A DNA stretch of 64,000 bases, from assembly GCA_021186555.1 (NCBI GenBank), contig JAJKFL010000005.1, positions 25,732,635 to 25,796,634 of the forward strand, written 5' to 3'. The position numbers and the translations under genes were made by a program. The notes under the pieces were generated by a model. The model ran no database searches and was not told the DNA's origin. It saw only the letters and a program-made list of their open reading frames with translations. Positions 51,131 to 60,666 of this stretch are shown here, in pieces; position 1 is the stretch's first letter, and each line of letters opens with the position of its first letter. The DNA comes from Reticulitermes speratus. Its lineage: Eukaryota > Arthropoda > Insecta > Blattodea > Rhinotermitidae.

Positions 51131-52702
51131 TGCTTTATATATAAAAATAATTTCCTACCTCACAGAAAACGCTCCATGACCATTATCAAGACCAGTTGGT
51201 TAATGATGTTTAAGGAAACAATCGACGTTTATTGTAAGAATTATATCAGTAACATAAATACGCGGTGGCAACATGCAGAGTTCCTTAACACTACAGCAGC
51301 TGGTATGTATAGTTACCACTGTGCTTTAAGCGGTTAATTACATGAAGCACGGGCCTCCATGCGAGTTAATATTAACTCGGCTAGTGAAGAAATTCCACGT
51401 CTCTTATGGCCCTCTGTCTATGCCCTGAAGTTGCATGCATCTAAAACGTCGGTGGACCTCCCGTATACCAAACTACACGGCGTCATATCACAGAAGACCG
51501 TGATCTTAATATACCAAATTGAAGTCAGACATATGAAATATAGGTTACATCGTCTGACCTCAAGGTGTCCTGCGACTGTGTGCGATAACATGACTTTCAT
51601 TTCGCCTCCCTTTCGCTGTCTACTTTAAAGCTTTGATCCATCTCGGAGTAGGCCTACTGCTTAGGGACAGCTTTCGCGAGCCAGTACGACCCACTCACTT
51701 CTTGCTCTCCTACAGACTTCAGTAACCTGTATGTCGACCACAGCGCAGCATCCTAATAAGGATCACTCTCGTCATTCTCTTCTCTCATTGGTCTGTCCTA
51801 TGCGACAAGACAACTTGTTGTTGCCTTCTTGGTACACGGCCCACTTTCTAGCTTCTAGCAGGCGACACCAGCATCTCTTTATTTTCGATTTATTTCTTTT
51901 CTTTATGTACAAAAACTGCCGAAGTCAAACAGTAATAAATAAGACACCTGAATCCTTAAAAAACCGGCCATATGCAGCCTCCGGGGACGATGATTTGTAT
52001 TCATATTCCCATCACGACAGACGCATGTCGTAAGCTTCAGTTCTTTTAAATCGGTACAATTCCCTGCTTTCATTCCTTAAAACGACGGGTAATGTGTGCC
52101 GTATACAGCCCTTCAATAATTAAATATTTGAGACCTGCACTCTTCTGGGATTTTGCGCAGCGCAGAATGGTCGATTGTTATCGACGTTTCGGACAACCTA
52201 TCGGTCCCATCTTCAAGGGTCAAGCAGTCCGAGACAAAGAATTCTTCTTGGACTGAATTACGATATGAGCTGTATTGATCTGGCTTAGAAGGTGTTGAAC
52301 CTTCGAGTTCTCCTGTCAGAAACGATTCAGTTCTTAAATAAAAATGCAACAAAAATGGTTAGAATGAAAGCTTGTATATACCATTTACGTCAGTTGCGGT
52401 CGTTTTTGCGTGGTGGTTGTAATATGTACCTATCCTGTAGGAGTAGAAGGGTGTTACCAACAGATTTATAACACGAAGGTTCTACGAAGCAAACTAATTG
52501 CCTGCATAAAGATTGGTACTGGAGGGTTTGCCAAACTTTTTTGGTTGTTTGACAACTAGGACAATCTTATATTCTAAGGCATACTTCGTATGAATCTAAC
52601 CACTTCCTTCCCCCTTCCTCGCCAGTAAAAGCATAGACAGAGAGGGACAGAAGCTAACTGAATTAATTACTTGATATTGCTTATACCGTGCATGTTTAAT
52701 AT
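51131..52702. other. no gene; family E fragments
   Basis: Family E traces at about 51415-51530 (CTACACGGCGTCATATCACA) and 52110-52230. On the minus strand the latter gives CTTGAAGATGGGACCGATAG, GTTGTCCGAAACGTCGAT, hammerhead-like with the first core base changed. No coding sequence. Confidence 0.45.
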
Positions 52703-52765
52703 AATATCATAAATTTTACCAACACATGCACTTTATTATATTAAAAATTAATAGTTCGTTAAAAT

Positions 52766-52809
52766 GCCCTACATATGTTTCGGTCGGTTAACCGGCCATC
52801 ATCAGGGGC
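52766..52809 (-). ncRNA. hammerhead ribozyme motif, left arm
   Basis: On the minus strand: GCCC, CTGATGA, TGG-CCGGTTAACCG-ACC, GAA, ACATATGT, A, GGGC. All invariant core bases are present. Stem I is GCCC:GGGC, stem II GG/CC plus CGG/CCG with loop TTAA and one C-A mismatch, stem III AC:GT with loop ATAT. Predicted cleavage is after the A at 52770. It is the short type I form known from Penelope-like elements. Confidence 0.75.
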
Positions 52810-53169
52810 GACTAAAGTTACTTAGTATATACACATCCAAAGGCGTAGATTAAAAACAGTCCAGTGAGGGTATTATAAAAACTGCATAACAAAATATTAA
52901 GTATTAAAATCACTGCGTACTAATGTTCACTTCCACCAGTGTTGCACGACGTATCGCGCTCGCAACCTGATGTGCGGAAATCTAACGAAAATCTACAACA
53001 TATAGTGCGTAACATACATGTACAATACGTCGTGCAACATTGGTGGAAGTGAACAATAGTACGCAGTGATTTTAATACTTAATATTTTATTATGCAGTTT
53101 TTATAATACCCTCACTGGACTGTTTTTAGTCTACGCCTTTGGATGTGTATATACTAAGTAACTTTAGTC

Positions 53170-53213
53170 GCCCCTGATGATGGCCGGTTAACCGACCGAA
53201 ACATATGTAGGGC
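53170..53213 (+). ncRNA. hammerhead ribozyme motif, right arm
   Basis: Same 44-nt sequence as the left-arm copy, on the plus strand: stem I 53170-53173 with 53210-53213, core CTGATGA 53174-53180, stem II 53181-53197, GAA 53198-53200, stem III 53201-53208, predicted cleavage after A53209. No base differs from the left motif, while the arms differ elsewhere. Confidence 0.75.
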
Positions 53214-53276
53214 ATTTTAACGAACTATTAATTTTTAATAGAATAAAGTGCATGTGTTGGTAAAATTTATGATATT

Positions 53277-53842
53277 GAATTAATTACATTACGAATATAT
53301 TTGTACTTTGTGTTTGCACATGAAAACATTTTCAGAAAAAAATGCTTTAGCACAAAATATCTCACAAAGAATGCCTAATCAAAATAAATAATTTTTCTAT
53401 AAAATGTCAGTTATTTACAGGACATTAATAGGACAACTGAACACTGCCTAAACATTTAGAACTCCTCAGAGATTCGGTTGATAGAACGAAAACTGTAATT
53501 GATTTTGTCATCATATCATAAAAAACACTTAAAATTATTATGAATACTTTAAAATTATATTGTGCACCCAGGCACTCATCCAAGCGTATTAAAGTACCCG
53601 CTGACATACACTGCGATACCTGAAGTAGTGCAAATCATGTGAGAAAGCCAGCAATAAGAAAGTTGTTCGTGGGGTTCTGAATGTTGAGTGACTCGTAATG
53701 TGTTTACAAGAATCCTTATGATGTTTCTCAGCCATCGCCACCACCTCCAAACCCGCTGTGGAGCCCACCGGGTCTCATATTGACATTAGAGTGTAAGGCT
53801 GGAGCGTGAATGTAATTTTGCTTCTCAATTTTATGCCAAGAC
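53277..53842. other. no gene recognised
   Basis: A short SINE C-like patch at about 53735-53790 (AACCCGCTGTGGAGCCCACC, GGTCTCATATTGACATT). Otherwise nothing. Confidence 0.4.
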
Positions 53843-54160
53843 CAGGGCCGTACTAAGGGGCGGGCCAGTCGGCCAGCTGTCCGGGGTGTCAACCTGTGAG
53901 GGGCGCTAAACGTCAGTGGAATAATCGGAAATACGATGCTAGTAAACTCAGGTTTCCATACGCAAAAGAATTTCTCCGACAATTATCTGCAATTTGGGCA
54001 CGCGCCCTCAAAAGGTTCGCCAGTCTTGTCCCAGGTCGATAAAGTGTAAAGAATATCGGTCTTAAGGGACGCCCACATGTCTTCGTCCGGTTTTGCCAAC
54101 TCCACCACTTTTGATTTACTGTTGCAATAATCTTGCTCACGGCTTTTATCTTCGGCCCTG
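53843..54160. mobile_element. hAT-type MITE, 318 bp, with 8-bp target duplication
   Basis: Ends CAGGGCCG at left and CGGCCCTG at right, inverted. Flanks GCCAAGAC (53835-53842) and GCCAAAAC (54161-54168) agree at seven of eight positions. The left subterminal part GGGGCGGGCCAGTCGGCCAG is typical of hAT ends. Non-coding inside. Confidence 0.85.
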
Positions 54161-54204
54161 GCCAAAACTGAGTATGCAGAAAAGTGAATTTGAATGTACA
54201 GTAG

Positions 54205-54370
54205 CTTCCACAAAAAGGACCACAGGGTGGTCAATATTAAGATTATTCGGAAGGTGGGCACAGCAGGTTCCTCTGAAACGTCTGCAGCTGTTGACCAAGC
54301 TACACGATGTCACATCCGACATCAAAGAAAACCGTAAGCACAGCACTCACCGCCTCAAACCTCACATCAT
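54205..54370 (+). repeat. family E repeat copy
   Basis: Contains CACAGCAGGTTCCTCTGAAA and CGTCTGC, the 3' half of the hammerhead-like motif, and CTACACGATGTCACATCCGA. Confidence 0.5.
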
Positions 54371-54689
54371 AATGACTGAGGTCTGTTTTTGCCTTAATTT
54401 AAGAGTCAGGAAACACATGTCAGACGTTTCCTCAGTTTACAAAGCAGGAGTGTCGTGTGGTTACCCAAATGCAGATACATGTGTTTGCTGGAGTTAGCAA
54501 TGAGGTGTGGCCCCAGTTTCAACTTTTCTCTTATTCCTACTCTTCCTGTATGTTATTCCTGCAGCAGAAATGCACACTGAAAGATGCTAACGTTAACATA
54601 GCCAAACACATCTGTGATGTGTGGATTCATACGCCTAATGCATCGAAAGTGTAAAGATCTGACAAGTCACAAGAGGCTGAAGAGAACTG

Positions 54690-55070
54690 CATAATGAGGA
54701 ATTTCAAAATTCGTTCTCTTCAGCAGAAATATTATTAGTATGATGAAAGCAAGGAAGGTACGATGGGCGAGCGTGTAGGAAGCACAGGAGAGGAGAGAAT
54801 AAAAAAATTCCGAAACCTGAAGGGAAGAGACAACTTGGGAGTCTTAAGTGTAGATGGAAGGACAATATTACAATTACTCTTAAAGATGTAGGGTGGAAAG
54901 GGGTAGACTAGAGTTTTGTGACTCAGGACAGGAACCAGTAGCTGGTTCTTTTACACACAGTAATAAGCCTTCGGCGTCCATAAAAGCAGGGATTTCTTGA
55001 CTAGCCGAGAGCCTGTTAACTTCTCAAAACGGACTCTGTTCCATGGAGTTAGCTGGTCTTTATCCATACA
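54690..55070 (+). mobile_element. non-LTR LINE 3' end, degraded
   Basis: Broken frames give MMKARKVRWASV, then WKDNITITLKDVGWKG. The non-coding tail is clear: GGGATTTCTTGACTAGCCGA, CTGTTCCATGGAGTTAGCTG. Confidence 0.75.
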
Positions 55071-57687
55071 ACTGTTTGTTCAGGGAATGAAAATAAAGAA
55101 ATTACTTTCCTTGCATTTTGTTAAATGCCGGCCTGAAACATACTACGAGTTCAAGCAATGGTTTTCAATCGGTATTGAAAACACTAGCGATATTAAGTCT
55201 CGTGCGCGTGACAGTGTACACGCAGTCACTGTTTATAGTGTACATATGTATGTATGCATGCATGCCTTCATGCATACAGCACGGTATCAGCTGTCTGGAG
55301 ACACGCACATACTTCTGAACGATTACTGTATTCTTCACATCTAGAGTTAGGTCCCTTCAAACGATTTCTTCCCGTGAAATTTACCTACTAAAATTTTGTA
55401 GTTATTTCACGCTTGCTGCACGTGTAATAAATGCCATTCCTATCTCATCTTTGATGATTTATTCAGTGTAGCAGTATTATGAGTAAAGTACAATTATGCT
55501 CAGATGTGGAAGTTACGTGTGATAAGTGTTCTTGCGAGCGCACCGTCCGGCGGAAGAGTCGGACGCTCCTTCCGTGAAGTCGGGCCAACCCATAATTCGT
55601 AAGTTTGCTTTATTAGTGCGTTGTCCAGAGCAAAGTTTTTCAGAGTGGGGGCCGTTGTCCCTCTGGCGGACGTGAAACATTTTTTTTTCGAATGATGCCG
55701 AAAACGTGACCGATAAAAATATGCTACATTAATTTTAATCCTGAAAGCGCACATTAAATTACAAACATACACTTTAACAGAAAAAGTACGCCGTAAGGTG
55801 TCATTAAGATTAATTTATAATTACTTTTTCAAATGAATCTTTCTGTGATCTTGGTCTCTGTCATCCTTTTCTGTCGTTCCAAGTCTTGCCATACCCTCGG
55901 TCGGTAACGGAATACCAACTGTGAAATGTGTTCTCTCCATTACTTCCAAATGATTTCCCGAATCATGTTGATATCATATTAACTATTCAACTACATTATA
56001 AAGGTAGGGTTGCCTCCCAAATAAGCTTCCAGACAGACTGAAAGTACAGCATTTTCTATGCATACGATGAAACGACTATACCGCCTTAAAATTCCAGAAT
56101 CACAATTAGGCCTATACTCATTGTTACAGATTGGATCATAAGTCTCAGAGCAAAATGTGTGTTAGGTACAATGTGTATACAAACTCACTGTGAGGACTAT
56201 AAAGAATAATTAATTAATTTGAAAAACGCAATTTCAACAGCAGGAATTACGTAGCATGAAATGAGATCAGAGAATGACAGCGAATAATATTCACGATTTT
56301 AAATTAGTCGAGCTTCGTCTCAAGGCTTTCGCTTCCAGGCCGAAATAAAAACGTTTGAGTCGGAATAGGCAATAACACGGCAGAGCTTGAAAGCCAGTAC
56401 CTCGCATTGACCTGCCAGTTACCACTTGTAAACGCTAAATTAAAATCCAAGGGTTGTTTAACTCTTCACAGAAGGGTGGGTTGCTTTTTGTAGCAACTGC
56501 TTTTAACATTTAACCCAACGCATTTTGCCTACGCAGGGGTGTGTTTGAACCTCGTACGGATTTCGTACGATTCGCACAATAAACACCAATTATTTCCCAG
56601 AACAGCGCTGATTGGTCATTCGTTTCTTCAGCATGGTTTCTCTGACGTTGGAAGTGAGATTTACGTATTATTTGTATGAAACTGATGCTTCAAATGAGTC
56701 GTTTTCCTAAAACGGAAGCGCCCGGTGCAGTCCGTCCAACCGGAATTGTGAGGTCAAGTTTCCATGTAGAGACTATGACAGTCGTTTCTCGCTAAGGTTT
56801 CGAGCGGTTTGTGGTTTCCTGTCGTTCATTATGCCAAACCCCGCAGCTCTAAATATGAGACAGCCGGCTGATAAGGCTGATACGGTGGTGTCAGGCGGGG
56901 GGGGGGGGGGGGGGGGATCGGGGCGTGTGGGAGTGTTCCTAGAGGTTACAAGCATGTGACCTACAATTACGATGACTCATTTCAAAGCAATACACTGAAT
57001 TACGTCACACACCTCTCTTGATGTGTTCTTGTTTCTTTGTCTTGCGTGTGAGATGTTCATGCATTTACTGAAGTACATAAGACTGGATGTTTTGACAGGT
57101 TGATGTGGACATTGGTCTGCAGCAGCGATTGCCAACCTTTTCGAATAACAGGACACCTTCTTAACAATATTCGCGAACCCCCACATCCTAACAGTTGTAC
57201 TTTCAGGCTCCGTTTATTAAAAAAACATAAGCTGAGAAAAATCTGTTCGTAACTGAGTAACCGTTGTAAATGAATAGACATCTTACTCACCACAAAAACA
57301 AATACAATAAATTCAAAACTAGTGGCATATTTTGGTAACATATTGTTTATTCAGCCTAAAGAAGGTGTATGTTAAGGCCCCTTGGAATACCTCCGCGGCA
57401 CTCCGGGGATCCGCAACCCACAGGATGCGATGTAAAACATGGAACGATATTGGTATTTAAAACATGTACAACTATTTGTATATACGTTTTGTATTCTGAG
57501 TTCATATGGCATATTTATCTATAATCACTGATTGACATGTATGTATTATTATTATTCTTAATTTTTAATTTTATAATTTTATGCATCTATATACGCGTAT
57601 TTCAACATTGTGAGCGGCGTAAATATATACTGTAAAACCAACTATTGTGTATTTGAATGCAATAGGTAGTTCAAGTTCCTTGATAAT
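55071..57687. other. no gene; G run and possible hAT remnants
   Basis: A 20-base G run at 56897-56916. Segments at 55625-55680 (CAGAGCAAAGTTTTTCAGAG) and 57120-57425 (CAGCGATTGCCAACCTTTTC ... GGATCCGCAACCCACAG) resemble hAT ends, but partners and duplications are unclear. No coding sequence. Confidence 0.45.
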
Positions 57688-57732
57688 ATCCCCTGAGGAT
57701 GGCAATTGATTTGCCGAAACATATGTAGGGGT
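57688..57732 (+). ncRNA. hammerhead ribozyme motif, solitary
   Basis: ATCCC, CTGAGGA, T-GGCAA-TTGATT-TGCC, GAA, ACATATGT, A, GGGGT. The core fits CTGANGA with G at the free position. Stem I has four Watson-Crick pairs and one wobble, stem II is GGCAA with TTGCC, and stem III is identical to the 52703 element. Sequence outside the motif is unlike that element, so this is another family. Predicted cleavage after A57727. Confidence 0.72.
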
Positions 57733-58212
57733 TGTAAATACATCTTATACTTGTTAATAATCTTGTGCAGTTGTTGGCTTTGACTTAAACTCAAAAAAAC
57801 TGTAAATATGGGTTAATGAAGACCGGGTTGGTGTGTACAGTACCTTTTACAAATATACTCTAATTAAATGTGTTGGCCAAAAATTAAGTCATTGTTCAGG
57901 TGTGCCAGCTTATCGTGATATAAAAGCCTGTTTTATTGCATCGCAGAACTAGATATTTCGAAATGACTGACAACACTGAGTGTGCCTTTCCCCAGATTTC
58001 CAGCCATGAGTGAGTGCAACACAATACTATTCTTCCTAAGATCAGTATTTCGGACAGTGTCGTGTGATGACAAAATAAATGTCGAATACAGTGAGTTATT
58101 ACTTTAAAAACTACAAAGAAAGAATTCTTCCTTAAACATGTATTGTTTATCAGTGATGTTTTTACAGTTATCCAGAATTTGTCGGTAATCACTGACGTGC
58201 CGATGGCAGTGA

Positions 58213-58295
58213 AAGCTTATAATTATAAGCTTCGTCTGTGAGATCGTTATTTGTATCGATTATAATCGATACAAATAACGATCTCACAGACGAAG
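58213..58295. repeat. two adjacent perfect palindromes (20 bp and 66 bp)
   Basis: 58213-58232 is AAGCTTATAATTATAAGCTT, its own reverse complement. Overlapping its end, 58230-58295 is a 66-bp palindrome with no spacer: CTTCGTCTGTGAGATCGTTA continues to TTTGTATCGATTA and is mirrored exactly. Confidence 0.97.
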
Positions 58296-59204
58296 GCAAG
58301 AACCATGACTAACTTCGCACATAGTGCACTGCTTGTTGATTTTATGCAGAGTCACGGATATCGGGGACTCCGATAACCAACACTCCCTGCATTGTCACAA
58401 AACTCACTTAACTTTGACACGATTTTCTTCAAGTGTGCATACTAAATCTTAAATTATTATCGCGATTTTAATTAAAATAAAAAATGTTTCAAAATCTCTG
58501 TAAGTTGAAATAATAAGCTCACGTTTGCTTTTCCTGCTGTAGGTTAACAGCCATGCTGTAAACACGGATGCATACCTACGCTGCTCGTGTAGGACACAAC
58601 CACATATACACGTTTATACGTTTGACCTCATTTAGTGATACTTTCTAGGAATGAATAAATCAATTAACCTGCATGTCCCATTAAGATACAATTCCATACA
58701 AATGTCCTGCTTGGCAGGCTTCATTCTTGTAACTTCAAACTTCTGGACTGATAAGCCACTTGTGGCTCACCCTGGACCCTTTCCAGCATAGTCACGATTT
58801 TATCAACTGTTAAATAATGCTAAAATGAGACGATCATAGTAGCAGCGCCGTGAAAAGAGCCTTGTTTTCGAAAAATTCTACAATGGGATCGAATTCCCCC
58901 CCCCCCCCGGCGCCATTTTATGTGTTCCTTGCACGAAGAACACAAAATTAATGTAGAATGAGAGACAGCGTCCTTTACTCCGTCTGTCCGCATGTTTCAT
59001 CTCGAAAAATTATAATCTGATTTCGGGTAAATTTGGTATTCCTACGGGAGATTTACAATGAAACTTGAGTTCCGTAATTTTTGATCAGCTTCGGTCTAAA
59101 CATGCGTCCTACATCACACGAAATTTGAAGCTCTATTGTACGGCGTAATATGAAACTGATAAACATGTACAGTAAAGGTAAGGCTGTCTCTGTGCTTCAC
59201 TTGT
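58296..59204. other. no gene; 13-base C run
   Basis: C run at 58896-58908. The segment near 58975-59090 (CCGTCTGTCCGCATGTTTCA) may be a distant family F relative. Otherwise nothing. Confidence 0.4.
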
Positions 59205-59445
59205 ACCACGCTGTTAACTGTTATAGCGAGTGAAGATTTGGTTCCACTCGTGCGTAATTTCGGCATCAGAGGCAGATGGATGACCAATGTAACGCCCCGA
59301 CCACTTTATCCTCCGCATAGTCCGGTTAGGAGACTGGGTACTTCTCATGGCTGGTGTGGCCGCTGATGAGGAAAGAAAATCTCTGCCCTCGCCGCGAATC
59401 GAACCCTCCTGTCCCGGTCGTCCAGCTCCTAGCCTAGTTTCTATG
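59205..59445 (-). mobile_element. tRNA-derived SINE, family C, degraded
   Basis: Head CGCCGCGAATCGAACCCTCC ... CGTCCAGCTCCTAGCCTAGT; the body is eroded. Confidence 0.65.
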
Positions 59446-59894
59446 CCGACTTACCTTGTTCAGACGCTATTGGCTCTTTCCTTAGTACGTGCTTTAGTAG
59501 GCACACTGCCGTACTTCGTCTCCCAGGGGCCCCAGTACATCCCTCAGCACTTACATATCAAATACTTTGTTATAAAAATTCGTAAAACAAGAATTTTATT
59601 CAAGGTGGGTAGATGTTAACCCCGTGTTGACGACCCATACACAGGACATGAGAGCCGCTTTGTCCAGCGTCCCACAATGGCCCGAGGAACCTGACTGGAG
59701 AGAATGTGAATGCTGCCAAACAGGTTGGCACAAAGACAATGCATCAGACTTGCATTAGCTGGTAGGTGTCCCACACATATCTCGACCGGAAAACCGCAAA
59801 GCCCAAGTGAAAGCATATCGTGGTGTTCTGTGTTGTGGCACCGTGCAGCGTGGCAGACGGACGTTTCGAATGAACATACTGCCCCTCCGTCACT
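59446..59894. other. no gene recognised
   Basis: Nothing identified. Confidence 0.4.
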
Positions 59895-60062
59895 CTTCTT
59901 GGTCCGGCAGCTTTACTCCCGGGGGGCGGGGGCGGTACACACTAAATAGAAAGCTGGGTGGGTCCTATTTGGACAAGAGAAATATCCCTTGCCGCTGCTG
60001 GGAGTCGAAATACGATTCCTCGGTCGTCCAACCCGTAGCCTAGTCACTGTACCACCTTAGCT
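59895..60062 (-). mobile_element. tRNA-derived SINE, family C, truncated
   Basis: Body AAAGCTGGGTGGGTCCTATT, head GCTGGGAGTCGAAATACGAT ... CGTCCAACCCGTAGCCTAGT. The 3' part is missing. Confidence 0.75.
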
Positions 60063-60372
60063 ATCCCCTCTAATATACACATTGCTGAACTGGTCATTTA
60101 TATAATTGTCATTAAGTGCGTCCGGAATTAGCTGAAAGTTAGATGTGGGCACAGTGTCACCGTGAAATTTAGTAGTACGTGGTATGTGACGACTTGGCAA
60201 CACTGGTGTGCTGCGGCGTCAGCTGGTGCCACATGCTAATGAACGTCAAACACCGAGTAATGATATCGGAGGTGTTGCACGTACACTGGTATGCGGCACG
60301 TTCAGCAGGTTCAACACGATAATTAGTGTTCCGACAGCACGCGGCGCGAAGTCACTAAATTTTGCTCTTAGT
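60063..60372. other. no gene recognised
   Basis: Nothing identified. Confidence 0.4.
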
Positions 60373-60385
60373 AATGTAATAAAAG

Positions 60386-60653
60386 GCCGATCCAGTGGCC
60401 GTGCGGTCTAAGGCGTGGGTCTGCGGCCGCTCGCTTACTAGGATTATGGGTTCGAATCCCACCGGGGCATGGATGTCTGTCTCGTGTGAGTGTTGTGTGT
60501 TGTTAGGTAGAGGTCTCTGCGACGAGCTGGTCCCTCGTCCAGAGGAGTCCTACCGACTGTGGTGTGTGTAATGTGTGTGATCGTGAAACCTCGAAATGTG
60601 GAGGCCAAAGCACCCGAAAAGGTGCTGTTGAGCCATAGGAAAAAAAAAGGAAA
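60386..60653 (+). mobile_element. tRNA-derived SINE, family A, with 13-bp target duplication
   Basis: Same head and body as 19931 (GTGGCCGTGCGGTCTAAGGC; GGGTTCGAATCCC), ending in GGAAAAAAAAGG. AATGTAATAAAAG flanks both sides (60373-60385, 60654-60666). Confidence 0.92.
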
Positions 60654-60666
60654 AATGTAATAAAAG

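Larger units (their letters stand above)
52703..53276. repeat. 252-bp inverted repeat carrying a hammerhead ribozyme in each arm
   Basis: Left arm 52703-52954 and right arm 53025-53276 are reverse complements with about five mismatches (about 98% identity) around a 70-nt spacer. Each arm is 252 bp, so no indel separates them. Outer ends read AATATCATAAATTTTACCAA. No protein-coding region is present. Confidence 0.93.

Noticed and set aside
53728-53982. Protein with a Gly-rich end (GGLHSGFGGGGDG)
   Set aside because: It spans a SINE fragment and the end of a hAT MITE, so it is a chance open frame.
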